DNA of 64,000 nucleotides from positions 859,001-923,000 of the forward strand of contig AP019701.1 in the NCBI GenBank assembly GCA_006738865.1, read 5' to 3'. The notes beneath the pieces were generated by a model. That model did not search any database, had not been told where the DNA came from, and saw only the letters and a program-made list of their open reading frames with translations. Positions 41,790 through 51,275 of this stretch are shown in pieces (position 1 is the stretch's first letter; each line of letters opens with the position of its first letter). The translations under genes and the position numbers were made by a program. This DNA is from Allostella sp. ATCC 35155 (lineage in GTDB: Bacteria; Pseudomonadota; Alphaproteobacteria; ATCC43930; Allostellaceae).

Positions 41790-43460
41790 TCAGAACAGCC
41801 CGACCACGTTCCCCTCCGCATCCAACCCGATCGACTCCGAGGCCGGCACCCGCGGCAGCCCGGGCATGGTCATGATGTCGCCGCAGAGGGCCACGACGAA
41901 GCCCGCGCCCGCCAGCAGGCGCAGCTCGCGCACCGGGACGACATGGCCCGTGGGGGCGCCCTTGGCGTCGGGGTCGGTCGAGAAGCTGTACTGGGTCTTG
42001 GCCATGCAGACCGGCAGGTTGCCGTGGCCGCTCTTCTCCAGCTCCTGGGCGCGGGCCGTGACCTTGGCGTCGGGGGCGATGTCGGCGGCGCCGTAGAGGG
42101 TGGTGGCGATGGTGCGGATCTTGTCGAGGATCGGCAGGGCGTCGCCATAGAGCGGCTGGAAGCGGGCCGAGCCGCCCTCGGCCAAGTCGACGACGGCCCG
42201 GGCGAGGCCCTCGGCGCCGGCGCCGCCATCGGCCCAGTGGGAGCAGTCGAAGGCCTCGACGCCGAGCCGGCGGCAGCCGGCGACCACCGCCTCGCGCTCG
42301 GCCGGGGTGTCGGTGGCGAAGCGGTTGAGGGCGACGACCGGCGGCACGCCGAAACGGCGGACATTCTCGACATGGCGGGCGAGGTTGGAAAATCCGGCCT
42401 CGACCGCGGCCACGTTCTCGCGCCCGAGATCGGCCTTGGCGACGCCGCCATGCATCTTGAGCGCGCGCACGGTGGCGACGATGACGGCCGCGGACGGGGA
42501 GAGGCCGGCCTTGCGGCACTTGATGTCGAAGAACTTCTCCGCACCGAGATCGGCGCCGAAGCCCGCCTCGGTCACGACATAGTCGGCAAGGCCGAGCGCC
42601 GTCGTCGTCGCCAGCACCGAGTTGCAGCCATGGGCGATGTTCGCGAACGGCCCGCCATGGACGAAGGCGGGGTTGTTCTCGATCGTCTGCACGAGGTTGG
42701 GCGCCAGCGCGTCCTTGAGCAGCACGGTCATGGCGCCGTCGGCCTTGAGGTCGCCGGCCGTCACCGGCTTGCGGTCGCGGGTGGCGGCGACGACGATCCG
42801 CGACAGCCGCTCCTGCAGGTCGGCGAGATTGCGCGACAGGCAGAAGATCGCCATCACCTCCGACGCGACCGTGATGTCGAACCCGTCCTCGCGCGGGAAG
42901 CCGTTGGCGACGCCGCCGAGGCCGACGATGATCTGGCGCAGCGCGCGGTCGTTCATGTCGACGGCCCGCCGCCAGGCGACGCGCCGATGGTCGATGCCGA
43001 GGCCGTTGCCCCAGTAGAGATGATTGTCGATCAGCGCCGCCAGCAGGTTGTGGGCGGCGCCGATCGCGTGGAAGTCGCCGGTGAAGTGGAGGTTGATGTC
43101 CTCCATCGGCACGACCTGCGAATGGCCGCCGCCGGCCGCCCCGCCCTTCATGCCGAAGGACGGGCCGAGGCTCGGCTCGCGCAGGCAGATGGCGGCCTTC
43201 TTGCCGATGCGGTTGAGGGCGTCGCCGAGGCCGACCGTCGTCGTCGTCTTGCCCTCGCCGGCCGGGGTCGGGTTGATCGCCGTCACCAGGATCAGCTTGC
43301 CGCGCGGGTTCTGCGCCCGCTCGCCGGCCCAGGCGAGGTCGATCTTGGCCTTGTGCGGGCCATAGCGGAACAGCGCCTCCGCCGGGACGCCGAGGCGGGC
43401 GCCGATCTCCTCGATCGGCTTCAGCTTGGCGGCGCGGGCGATCTCGATGTCGGACGTCAT
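41790..43460 (-). CDS. fhs: Formate--tetrahydrofolate ligase
   Basis: ATP-dependent ligation of formate to tetrahydrofolate, giving 10-formyl-THF for purine and one-carbon metabolism. The 556-residue protein has the N-terminal phosphate loop [60 protein letters not shown]-like [15 protein letters not shown], and [20 protein letters not shown]. Length is standard. The ATG overlaps the stop of the upstream dehydratase gene (ATGA). Confidence 0.96.
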   Translation of the reverse strand: MTSDIEIARAAKLKPIEEIGARLGVPAEALFRYGPHKAKIDLAWAGERAQNPRGKLILVTAINPTPAGEGKTTTTVGLGDALNRIGKKAAICLREPSLGPSFGMKGGAAGGGHSQVVPMEDINLHFTGDFHAIGAAHNLLAALIDNHLYWGNGLGIDHRRVAWRRAVDMNDRALRQIIVGLGGVANGFPREDGFDITVASEVMAIFCLSRNLADLQERLSRIVVAATRDRKPVTAGDLKADGAMTVLLKDALAPNLVQTIENNPAFVHGGPFANIAHGCNSVLATTTALGLADYVVTEAGFGADLGAEKFFDIKCRKAGLSPSAAVIVATVRALKMHGGVAKADLGRENVAAVEAGFSNLARHVENVRRFGVPPVVALNRFATDTPAEREAVVAGCRRLGVEAFDCSHWADGGAGAEGLARAVVDLAEGGSARFQPLYGDALPILDKIRTIATTLYGAADIAPDAKVTARAQELEKSGHGNLPVCMAKTQYSFSTDPDAKGAPTGHVVPVRELRLLAGAGFVVALCGDIMTMPGLPRVPASESIGLDAEGNVVGLF

Positions 43461-44428
43461 GGCGTTTCCTCGGCGGCCAGGATGGGGGCGTACATGGCGC
43501 GGTCGACGTTGCCGCCGGAGAGGATCAGCGCGACGCGCCGGCCCGCCATGCGGTCCCGTTCCTTGACCAGGGCGGCGAGCGGTGCCGCGCCCGCGCCCTC
43601 CGCGACGTTGTGCGTGTCGGTGAAGTAGTGGCGCATCGCGGCCGCGATCTCGCCGTCCTCGACGGTGACGATGCGGTCGGCGCCGCGGGCGATCAGCGCG
43701 ACCGCCGCGGGGACGGGAACCCGGCAGGCCATGCCGTCGGCCATGGTGTCGGCGCTGTTGGTCGAAACCGGCCGCCCGGCGGCGAAGGAGAGGGCATAGG
43801 CGGGCGCCGCGGCCGCGACCACGCCCACGACCCTGGTCTGGAGCCCGAGCGCGTCGCGGGCGGCGATGGTGCCGCAGATGCCCGAGCCGAGGCCGATCGG
43901 GACATAGACCGTGTCGATGTCCGGGACGGCCTCGAAGAGTTCCAGCCCGTAGGTGCCGACGCCGGCGACGAGGTCGTCCTGGAACGACTGGACCATGTGC
44001 AGCCCGCGCCGGTCGGCCTCGGCTGCGGCGAACTCGTAGGCCGCCTGGAAGTCGTGCCCGTGCTCGACGAGCTCGGCGCCGAGCGCGCGCATCGCCGCAT
44101 TCTTCTCGACGCTGTTGCCGTGCGGCACGACGACCGTCGCCGCCAGCCCGACGGCGCGGGCGGCGAGCGCGATGCTCTGGCCGTGATTGCCGCGCGTCGC
44201 GGTGATGACGCCCGCCAGTTCCGGCCGCTCGCGGCGCAGGTTGGCCATGTGGACGATGCCGCCCCGCACCTTGAAGGCGCCGACCGGCGTGTGGTTCTCG
44301 TGCTTGACCCAGACCTCGGCGCCGGTGCGCGCCGATAGGAGGGGCCAGTGGATCTGCGGCGTCGGCCCGAACACGGCATGGACCGTGGCGGCCGCGGCGC
44401 GCAGGGCGTCCAGATCGGGGAGGGGCAT
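43457..44428 (-). CDS. Threonine dehydratase-like PLP enzyme (EutB/serine-threonine ammonia-lyase type)
   Basis: A 323-residue fold-type II PLP enzyme. The PLP lysine is in [17 protein letters not shown] (about residue 50). The asparagine loop is [14 protein letters not shown], and the phosphate-binding glycine loop is [16 protein letters not shown]. No regulatory ACT domain follows, as in catabolic threonine/serine ammonia-lyases and EutB of ectoine use. It is translationally coupled to fhs. Confidence 0.86.
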   Translation of the reverse strand: MPLPDLDALRAAAATVHAVFGPTPQIHWPLLSARTGAEVWVKHENHTPVGAFKVRGGIVHMANLRRERPELAGVITATRGNHGQSIALAARAVGLAATVVVPHGNSVEKNAAMRALGAELVEHGHDFQAAYEFAAAEADRRGLHMVQSFQDDLVAGVGTYGLELFEAVPDIDTVYVPIGLGSGICGTIAARDALGLQTRVVGVVAAAAPAYALSFAAGRPVSTNSADTMADGMACRVPVPAAVALIARGADRIVTVEDGEIAAAMRHYFTDTHNVAEGAGAAPLAALVKERDRMAGRRVALILSGGNVDRAMYAPILAAEETP

Positions 44429-44509
44429 CGCGACGGGGCCTCGCGCCGTGGTGGGGAGGCGGACCCTAGCGGGCGCCTCCCCCTCCGGGCAAGGGGCCGG
44501 CCCCGCCGG

Positions 44510-45592
44510 TCAGTAGCCTTCGCCGATCAGCGGGAAGGCGCTGAGCGCGTGCGCCGGGGCGACCGGCTGGGAGCGGGAGAGGTGGCTGCGCGACAGCTCG
44601 CCCAGGTTGCGGCAGCCGAGCAGCGCCAGCGCGATCGTGATCTCCTCCTTCAGGAGGTCGAGCACGCGGACCAGCCCGTCCTCGCCGGCCGCCGCCATGC
44701 CGAGGCCGGTCATCCGGCCGCAGCCGACGCAGTCGGCGCCCAGCGCGATCGCCTTGACGATGTCGGTGCCGCGATAGAAGCCGCCGTCGACGATGACGGT
44801 GGCTCGGCCGGCGACGGCCGCCACGACCTCCTCCAGCACCTCCATCGAGCCGCGGCCCTGGTCGAGCTGGCGGCCGCCATGGTTGGAGACATAGATGCCG
44901 TCGACGCCGAGCGCGACGGCGGCCGCGGCGTCCTCGCCGGTGCCGATGCCCTTCAGGATCAGCGGCACCTGGTGCTTGTCCTTGAAGCGCTTGACGTTGT
45001 CCCAGCTGTAGGCGGCCTGCCAGTCCATGCCGGTCGCCGCCTGGCGCCACGGCTTGACGAAGCGGTTGGCGAGGTCGCGCTCGCGCCGGGAATAATGGGC
45101 GGTGTCGACCGTGACGGCGAAGGCGAAGTAGCCGCGGTCGACGGCGCGCTTCACATGGTCGTCCTCGAAGGCATGGTCGCCGCGGACATAGAGCTGGAAG
45201 ATGCGCGGCGCGTCGGGTGCTGCGTCGGCCACCGCCTCCAGCCCGGGGTTGCACACCGAGCTCAGCATCAGCGGCACGTTCATGCGCCCGCCGGCCCGGG
45301 CCGCGGTGGCGCCGCCGCCCGCCTCGAAGGATTCGAGCGAGCCGATCGGCGCCATCAGCACCGGCATGGCGATGTCGCGGCCGAACAGGGTCGTGCCGGT
45401 CTCGATCTGCGTCACGTCGCGCAGGACGCGCGGCCGGAAGGCCCAGCTGTCGATCGCCTGGCGGTTGCGGCGGAAGGTCGTCTCCGTCTCGGTCGCGCCC
45501 ATCAGATAGTCCCAGCGGCCCTTGTCGAGGCGTTCGCGGGCCGCCTTGACGATCTCGTGCAGGGTCAGGAACTCGTCGGCTGCGCTCGCCAT
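44510..45592 (-). CDS. FMN-dependent alpha-hydroxy-acid oxidase/dehydrogenase
   Basis: A 360-residue TIM-barrel flavoenzyme of the lactate/glycolate/mandelate family. [20 protein letters not shown] is the N-terminal region, [19 protein letters not shown] lies in the FMN site, the substrate-binding arginine and catalytic histidine are in [18 protein letters not shown], and [19 protein letters not shown] is the FMN phosphate site. [15 protein letters not shown] from ATG 45592 is the natural start. Substrate among 2-hydroxy acids is not determined. Confidence 0.88.
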   Translation of the reverse strand: MASAADEFLTLHEIVKAARERLDKGRWDYLMGATETETTFRRNRQAIDSWAFRPRVLRDVTQIETGTTLFGRDIAMPVLMAPIGSLESFEAGGGATAARAGGRMNVPLMLSSVCNPGLEAVADAAPDAPRIFQLYVRGDHAFEDDHVKRAVDRGYFAFAVTVDTAHYSRRERDLANRFVKPWRQAATGMDWQAAYSWDNVKRFKDKHQVPLILKGIGTGEDAAAAVALGVDGIYVSNHGGRQLDQGRGSMEVLEEVVAAVAGRATVIVDGGFYRGTDIVKAIALGADCVGCGRMTGLGMAAAGEDGLVRVLDLLKEEITIALALLGCRNLGELSRSHLSRSQPVAPAHALSAFPLIGEGY

Positions 45593-45798
45593 GTCGGGGT
45601 CTCCGGATCGGGATCGGTGGGGGAGGAACGGGAAGGGCGCCGACCCTAGCATTGCTCCCGGCCGCAGGCGAAGCCCGTCCGAGGCAGGATGCATCATCGG
45701 CGGGCGCGCGCGGCGAATCGACGCCCGGCTTGTGGCGCCGGGGGGGCACGACTAAGTTCCGGCCGCAATTTCCGCCCAACATCGCCGGTTCGCCCGCC

Positions 45799-47385
45799 AT
45801 GGCCGACGCCAAGCTTGTCCCGATCAACCGGGCACTCGTCTCCGTTTCCGACAAGACCGGGCTCCTCGAGCTCGGCCGGGCCCTGGCGGCGCTGGGGGTC
45901 GAGATCCTGTCGACCGGCGGGTCCGCCAAGGCGTTGGCGGCAGCCGGTGTGCCGGTGACCGAGGTCTCGGCCCATACCGGCTTCCCGGAGATCATGGACG
46001 GGCGGGTCAAGACGCTGCACCCCGGCATCCATGGCGGCATCCTCGCCCGCCGCGACGAGCCCGAGCATGTGGCGGCGATGGAGCGGCACGGCATCCGGCC
46101 GATCGACCTCGTGGTCGTCAACCTCTACCCCTTCCGTGAGACGGTCGCGCGCGGCGCCGGCGAGGCGGAGTGCGTCGAGAACATCGACATCGGCGGCCCG
46201 GCGATGATCCGTGCGGCCGCCAAGAACCATGATTTCGTGGCGGTGGTGACCGCGCCCGCGCAGTACGCCGACCTGCTGGCCGAGCTGGCGGCGCATGGCG
46301 GCGCGACCTCGTTCGCGCTGCGCCGCAGGCTGGCGGCGGCCGCCTATGCCCACACCGCCGCCTACGACGCCGCGGTCGCCGCCTGGATGGCCGAGCGCGA
46401 GGGCGACACCTTTCCCGCAACCCTGGTCCTGGCGGCCGAGCGCCGGCAGGTGCTGCGCTATGGCGAGAACCCGCACCAGCAGGCCGCCTTCTATGCCGGC
46501 GGCGCGCGCCGCGCCGGGGTCGCGACCGCCGTCCAGGTGCAGGGCAAGGAACTCAGCTTCAACAACTTCAACGACACCGACGCCGCCTTCGAGCTGGCGG
46601 CGGAGTTCGCCGATCCGGCGGTCGTCATCGTCAAGCACGCCAACCCCTGCGGCGTCGCCACGGGCGGCACGATCCTGGAGGCCTGGGGCCGTGCGCTCGC
46701 CTGCGACCCGGTCAGCGCCTTCGGCGGCATCGTCGCCATCAACCGGCCGCTGGAGGCCGCGCTGGTCGAGGCGATCGGCAAGCTCTTCCTCGAGGTGATC
46801 GTCGCCCCCGACGCGACGGAGGAGGCGAAGGCGGCACTCGCCCGCAAGGCCAACCTGCGCCTCCTGCTGACCGGCGGGATGCCCGACCCGGCGGCGGCCG
46901 GCATGACGCTGCGCTCGCTCGCCGGCGGCTACCTGCTGCAGACGCGGGACGCCAGGCCGGTGATGCCGGCGGAGCTGAAGGTGGTGACGAAGCGCACCCC
47001 GACGGCGCAGGAGATGGCCGACCTCGTCTTCGCCTTCACCGTCGCCAAGCACGTCAAGTCGAACGCCATCGTCTATGCCCGGGGCGGCGCCACGGTCGGT
47101 ATCGGGGCCGGCCAGATGAGCCGCGTCGACAGCGCCCGCATGGCCGCCTGGAAGGCGGAGGAATCCGGCCGTATCGCCGGCTTGCCCGAGAGCCCGGCCA
47201 AGGGCTCGGTCGCCGCATCCGACGCCTTCTTCCCCTTCGCCGACGGCCTGCTGGCGACCGTGGCCGCCGGCTGCACCGCCGTCATCCAGCCCGGCGGCTC
47301 GATGCGCGACGCCGATGTGATCGCCGCGGCCGACGAGCAGGGCCTGGCGATGGTTCTCACCGGCCACCGCCACTTCCGGCACTGA
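45799..47385 (+). CDS. purH: Bifunctional AICAR transformylase/IMP cyclohydrolase
   Basis: PurH catalyses the last two steps of IMP synthesis using 10-formyl-THF, the product of fhs nearby. The 528-residue protein has the IMP cyclohydrolase (MGS-like) domain at residues 1-190 ([46 protein letters not shown]) and the transformylase domain ([46 protein letters not shown]). The ATG at 45799 gives [19 protein letters not shown]. The 206-base upstream gap holds no riboswitch I could recognise. Confidence 0.96.
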   Translation: MADAKLVPINRALVSVSDKTGLLELGRALAALGVEILSTGGSAKALAAAGVPVTEVSAHTGFPEIMDGRVKTLHPGIHGGILARRDEPEHVAAMERHGIRPIDLVVVNLYPFRETVARGAGEAECVENIDIGGPAMIRAAAKNHDFVAVVTAPAQYADLLAELAAHGGATSFALRRRLAAAAYAHTAAYDAAVAAWMAEREGDTFPATLVLAAERRQVLRYGENPHQQAAFYAGGARRAGVATAVQVQGKELSFNNFNDTDAAFELAAEFADPAVVIVKHANPCGVATGGTILEAWGRALACDPVSAFGGIVAINRPLEAALVEAIGKLFLEVIVAPDATEEAKAALARKANLRLLLTGGMPDPAAAGMTLRSLAGGYLLQTRDARPVMPAELKVVTKRTPTAQEMADLVFAFTVAKHVKSNAIVYARGGATVGIGAGQMSRVDSARMAAWKAEESGRIAGLPESPAKGSVAASDAFFPFADGLLATVAAGCTAVIQPGGSMRDADVIAAADEQGLAMVLTGHRHFRH

Positions 47386-47416
47386 GGCTGGCTCGACCCG
47401 GGGTGCGGGGGCCAGC

Positions 47417-48151
47417 TCAGCCCGCCGGCGCCTCGCAGACCCAGACGCAGTCGCGCGGGACCGTTTCGTGGTCTTCGAGCAGGACGCGGTAGCCGAGATG
47501 GTCGAGGAAGCGGCGCATGATCGCCGGCGTCATGACCGAGAAGGCCTCGCCGTGGCGCTGGCCGCCGATCGAATGGTGCCAGTCGCCGAGGAACTTGGCG
47601 AAGCCGCGCTCGCTGAGGGTGTCGGCGTGATGCAGCACGCAGCGGCGCCGGCCGCGCAGCACGCGCGGCAGCAGGGTCAGGTAGTTGAAGATGTCGCGCG
47701 GCTCGACATGGACCAGCGTGTCGTAGCAGAAGCAGGCGTCTGCGGCCCCGTCGGCGATGCCGGCGAGGGAGGTGCCGTCGAGCTTCACGAAGCGGGTGCG
47801 CTCGGTCCGGCCGGGTGCGGCGGCGAGTCGCTGGCGCGTCAGCTCCAGCATCCCGGCCGAGACGTCGGCGCAGATCAACTCGCGGCAATGGTCGGCCAGG
47901 ATCGCCGCCGTGCGGCCGCCGCCCACCCCGATCTCCAGCACCGTCTCGGCCGGGTCGATCCAGGGCAGCACGAAGCGCTCGTGGATGAGGGCGACATAGG
48001 CGGCCAGCGTCTCGGCCGCGCCGGCCTCGCGGCCGATCCACTCGTCGCCGAGATGGCTCAGCCCCGGATGGGCGGTGCGCCAGCGCTGGGCGTAGCCGTC
48101 CCAGGCCGCCTCGTAGTCGACATACTTTTCGGATTTCTCAGGCTGCGTCAT
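47417..48151 (-). CDS. Class I SAM-dependent methyltransferase
   Basis: A 244-residue methyltransferase. SAM motif I is [19 protein letters not shown] (about residues 70-88), motif II contains [18 protein letters not shown], and the post-I region has [18 protein letters not shown]. The target is unknown. It resembles methyltransferases of surface polysaccharide loci, and its similarity of layout to the one at 53488-54237 plus its position suggest a role there. Start chosen at ATG 48151 ([14 protein letters not shown]); ATG 48178 is possible. Convergent with purH. Confidence 0.83.
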   Translation of the reverse strand: MTQPEKSEKYVDYEAAWDGYAQRWRTAHPGLSHLGDEWIGREAGAAETLAAYVALIHERFVLPWIDPAETVLEIGVGGGRTAAILADHCRELICADVSAGMLELTRQRLAAAPGRTERTRFVKLDGTSLAGIADGAADACFCYDTLVHVEPRDIFNYLTLLPRVLRGRRRCVLHHADTLSERGFAKFLGDWHHSIGGQRHGEAFSVMTPAIMRRFLDHLGYRVLLEDHETVPRDCVWVCEAPAG

Positions 48152-48222
48152 GGGTGCTCTCGGACCATGCGCGGCCACCCGCCGTCAAGCGAAGCCATGG
48201 ATTTTGCCGCCCCGTGCCGCTA

Positions 48223-48256
48223 AAGCATGCCCGGCCGAGAAGCATGACCGGCCGAA
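48223..48256. repeat. Two tandem 17-base repeats in divergent promoter region
   Basis: AAGCATGCCCGGCCGAG (48223-48239) is followed head-to-tail by AAGCATGACCGGCCGAA (48240-48256), matching at 15 of 17 positions. They lie between the divergent methyltransferase and HAD-like genes and could be regulator sites. Confidence 0.5.
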
Positions 48257-48269
48257 GCTGGCGCCGACG

Positions 48270-48286
48270 CCGGCCGTGACGGCCGG
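48270..48286. promoter_or_regulatory. 17-base palindrome upstream of surface-polysaccharide operon
   Basis: CCGGCCGT-G-ACGGCCGG is a perfect 17-base palindrome ending 21 bases before the ATG at 48308. Candidate operator; GC-rich DNA makes chance palindromes more likely, so confidence is low. Confidence 0.35.
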
Positions 48287-48307
48287 ACAACCCTGGACCC
48301 GAGGCTG

Positions 48308-49072
48308 ATGAGCCGCCTGACCGAGGCGATCGACCGCATCGTCCGTGACCATTCGATCCGCCTCCTCAGCGTCGACGTGTTCGACACGCTGCTGCTGCGC
48401 GGCACCCGGCCGGAGATGGCGCGGTTCGCGCGGGTGGCCGGGATGCAGGCGCGGGCGCTGGCGGCCCGCGGCGTCGCGGTCGAGGCGGATGCGCTCTATG
48501 CCGCCCGGATGATCGCCGCGCGCACCGCCTATCGCGTCATCCGCACGGTCGAGGGCGAGCGCGAGGGGCATCTCGACCTCATCTTCGCGATGGTCGCCCG
48601 CGCCCTCGATCTCGACCCGGCGCTGGTGCCGGTCCTGGCCGAGGTCGAGTTCGCGTCCGAACTGGACGAACTGGCCGGCAATGTCCCGCTCGCGGACGCG
48701 CTGATGCGGCATCGCGCGGCGGGGTGCCGGGTCGTCTTCGCCAGCGACATGTACCTGCCCGAAGCGACGATCGCAGCCCTGATCGCCCGCAAGCTGCCAG
48801 CGCTCGAACTCGACGGCGGCTACAGCAGCGCCGACCATGGCGTGACCAAGCGCGGCGGCGGCCTGTTCCGCGTCCTGATGGCGGGCGAGGGGGTGGAGCC
48901 GGCCCAGGTGCTGCACATGGGCGACAGCGCGCTGGCCGATGTCGCGACGCCGCGTGCCATGGGCATCCACGTCCTGCACACGCCGCGGCCGCCGGGCTGG
49001 CAGCGCATCCACGGGCTGCGCCAGAAGCTCGCGATCCTGCACCACCGCGCGATGTTGCGGCGGGCGGCATGA
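48308..49072 (+). CDS. HAD-like protein of surface-polysaccharide type
   Basis: A 254-residue HAD-fold protein. Motif I is LLSVDVFDTLLLR: the nucleophile Asp is present, but the D+2 acid of phosphatases is Phe and an Asp appears at D+3. Motif II is VFASDMYLPEATI, motif III lysine in DHGVTKRGGGLFRV, and motif IV MGDSALADVATPRAMG. The D-x-F-D-T form is common in HAD-like proteins of capsule and O-antigen loci whose chemistry is not established. It overlaps the next gene by four bases (ATGA) and heads a five-gene coupled operon. Confidence 0.75.
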   Translation: MSRLTEAIDRIVRDHSIRLLSVDVFDTLLLRGTRPEMARFARVAGMQARALAARGVAVEADALYAARMIAARTAYRVIRTVEGEREGHLDLIFAMVARALDLDPALVPVLAEVEFASELDELAGNVPLADALMRHRAAGCRVVFASDMYLPEATIAALIARKLPALELDGGYSSADHGVTKRGGGLFRVLMAGEGVEPAQVLHMGDSALADVATPRAMGIHVLHTPRPPGWQRIHGLRQKLAILHHRAMLRRAA

Positions 49073-50466
49073 CGGTGGCGGCATTGGCCATGCCGGCGGC
49101 CGACGAAGATCTCGAGGCTTCGCTGGAGCGCCGCTTTCCGCCGCCCGAGGCCTATTCGCACCTCGCCGGCGACGACTGGCCGGGCGAGCCGCCGGTCGCC
49201 GCCGACCCCGCGGCGCAGCGCCGCTTCGGCGAGGAACTGCTGGGGCCGATCTTCCTGCAGTTCTGCCGCCGGCTGCATCTCGCCGGAGTCGGCTTCGAAG
49301 CGCGCGACGCACGGCTCCTGTTCGTGGCGCGCGGCGGGCTGCGGCTCGGGCTGCTCTACCGGCTCTGGTGCGAGCGCACCGGCACGGCGCCGGTGCTGCC
49401 GCTGGGCGACCTCGCCATCTCGCGCGTTGCGGCGGCCAAGGGCTGCCTCGTCCACGACTTCGCCGGCATCGCACCGACCCTGGTGCGCGAGTTCGGCGCC
49501 GGCTCGCTCGGCTACATGCTGCGCTGCCTCCTGCGCGGGCGCGGCATCGACCTGCCGGACGTGCTGGCCCACACGCCGGTCACCATCGGCTCCTTCGCCG
49601 CGATCTACGATGCCGAGGATGCGCTGGGCCAGGCCGTCCGCGCCTATTTCGCCGAGCAGGCGACGGCGCTCGCCCGGTATCTGGAAACGCTTCTCGACGG
49701 CGTTGCGACGCCGGTCCTGGTCGATTCCGGCTGGACCGGCGGCACCCAGGCGCTGCTGATGCGCCATTTCCCGCAATGGGACTGGCACGGGCTCTATTTC
49801 GGCCGCTGGGACTATGGCCGGGGGGCCGCGCCGCATTTCGGGCACATCTTCGGCGTCTCGGTCGACAGCCTGGAGCCGTTCGCCAACGCGCCCGGCCAGG
49901 CGCTCTTCGCCTACCACCACCTGATCGAGGATCCGCTCGAAATTGCGGCTCCCAGTGTCGAGGGCTACCGCCTGCTGCCCGACGGAAGCGGTGTGCCGGA
50001 GGGCGAGCCGATCGACCCGGCGGTGCTGCAGCCGGGTGCCGACGACGCCATGTTCCAGGGCATCCTCGACCATTTCCGCTCGCCCGCCGGGGCGGCCGAT
50101 TTCCTCACGGTCGAGCGCCGCGCGGACGCCGCCTACCGCCGCCTGCGCCGGATGATCCTGTGGCCGCGGCGGGCCGAGCTGCCGGGGATGCAGGTGCGGC
50201 CGCGCTCGGCCGATTTCGGGCGCAGCCTGACGGTGCCGGTGCTGCTGCGCCTGCCCGACGCCAGCCTGAAGCGCCGCCTGAAGTCGGTCGGCGCCGCCCT
50301 GTGGAAGCCGGGCCAGATGCTGGTCGCCTTTCCCGTCCTCGCCCCCGTCGTCAACGGCGGCGGCTACCTGCTGCGGCGCATTCCCTTCGCCGGCCGCCAT
50401 GTCGACCGGGTGTTGCGGCTGGGTTCGGGCTTCGCCCGGCGGGTGCTGCGGCGGCTCGTGCGATGA
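49069..50466 (+). CDS. Unrecognised 465-residue protein in polysaccharide export operon
   Basis: I do not recognise this family with certainty. Visible features: RLLFVARGGLRLGLLYRLW around residue 82 and TPVLVDSGWTGGTQALLMRH around residue 220, which together resemble the two halves of a phosphoribosyltransferase-like site. A WDYGRG segment follows, then a basic, arginine-rich C-terminal 100 residues. No signal peptide and no convincing membrane helix. It overlaps both neighbours by four bases (HAD-like before, Wzm after), so it is co-translated with the exporter. A role in making or modifying the exported glycan is inferred from context only. Confidence 0.6.
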   Translation: MTVAALAMPAADEDLEASLERRFPPPEAYSHLAGDDWPGEPPVAADPAAQRRFGEELLGPIFLQFCRRLHLAGVGFEARDARLLFVARGGLRLGLLYRLWCERTGTAPVLPLGDLAISRVAAAKGCLVHDFAGIAPTLVREFGAGSLGYMLRCLLRGRGIDLPDVLAHTPVTIGSFAAIYDAEDALGQAVRAYFAEQATALARYLETLLDGVATPVLVDSGWTGGTQALLMRHFPQWDWHGLYFGRWDYGRGAAPHFGHIFGVSVDSLEPFANAPGQALFAYHHLIEDPLEIAAPSVEGYRLLPDGSGVPEGEPIDPAVLQPGADDAMFQGILDHFRSPAGAADFLTVERRADAAYRRLRRMILWPRRAELPGMQVRPRSADFGRSLTVPVLLRLPDASLKRRLKSVGAALWKPGQMLVAFPVLAPVVNGGGYLLRRIPFAGRHVDRVLRLGSGFARRVLRRLVR

Positions 50467-51275
50467 GCGCCGCCGACGGCATGCTGGGGCCCGTCGGCAC
50501 GGCCCTGCGCTGGCGCCAGCTCATCCTCCAGCTCGCCCGGCGCGAGGTCGAGGGGCGCTATCGCGGCTCGTTGCTCGGGCTCGTCTGGGCGGTGGCGCAG
50601 CCGCTGCTCTATCTCGGGGTCTTCACCTTCGTCTTCGGCATCGTCTTCGAGGCGCGCTGGGGCGTGGCGACGGGGCCCAGGGCGCCGTTCGGGCTGATGC
50701 TGTTCGCCGGCCTCATCGCCTACTGGCTCTTCTCGGAGACGGTTGCGCGCGCGCCGGGCCTGGTGCTCTCCCATGCCAGCCTCGTCAAGCGGGTGCTGTT
50801 CCCGGTCGAGGTGCTGCCCATGGCGGCGGTGCTCGCCGGCTTCTTCCACACCGCGCTTGCGCTCGCGGTCTGGCTTGCGGGCCATCTCGTCTTCGTCGGC
50901 ATGCCGCCCTGGACGGCCCTGCTGGCGCCGGTCGCGCTCGCGCCGGTGGCGCTGATGGCGCTGGCGGTCGCCTATGTCGTCGCCGGGGTCGGGGTCTATG
51001 CCCGCGACATCGGCCAGATCGTGACCGTCGGGCTGACGGTGCTGATGTTCCTGTCGCCGATCTTCTATCCGCTGGACGCGGTGCCGGAGGCCTATCGCGG
51101 CCTCTTCTTCCTCAACCCGCTGACGGCGGCGGTGGAGGAGGTGCGAGGGGTGCTGCTGGATGGCGAGCTGCCCGGCCTGCCGACGCTGGTCGGCCTCCTA
51201 GCCGGGGCGGTCGCGGTGCGCGTCGCCTTCGCCCTGTTCCGGCGCCTGCGCCGCGGGTTCGCCGATGTCCTCTGA
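50463..51275 (+). CDS. wzm: ABC-2-type polysaccharide export permease (Wzm-like)
   Basis: A 270-residue permease with about six membrane segments. The amphipathic N-terminus LARREVEGRYRGSLLGLVWA is the classic Wzm/KpsM/TagG entry, FSETVARAPGLVLSHASLVKR and VLFPVEVLPMAAVLAGFFHT are conserved, and the C-terminal FLSPIFYPLDAVPEAYRGLF is typical. It would export a lipid-linked polysaccharide (O-antigen or capsule) across the inner membrane with the ATPase encoded next, whose start overlaps by 11 bases. Confidence 0.92.
   Translation: MSAADGMLGPVGTALRWRQLILQLARREVEGRYRGSLLGLVWAVAQPLLYLGVFTFVFGIVFEARWGVATGPRAPFGLMLFAGLIAYWLFSETVARAPGLVLSHASLVKRVLFPVEVLPMAAVLAGFFHTALALAVWLAGHLVFVGMPPWTALLAPVALAPVALMALAVAYVVAGVGVYARDIGQIVTVGLTVLMFLSPIFYPLDAVPEAYRGLFFLNPLTAAVEEVRGVLLDGELPGLPTLVGLLAGAVAVRVAFALFRRLRRGFADVL

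Noticed and set aside
45593-45798. Purine or other riboswitch ahead of purH
   Set aside because: I could not find a matching three-way junction core in the 206-base gap, and such switches are rare in this group.
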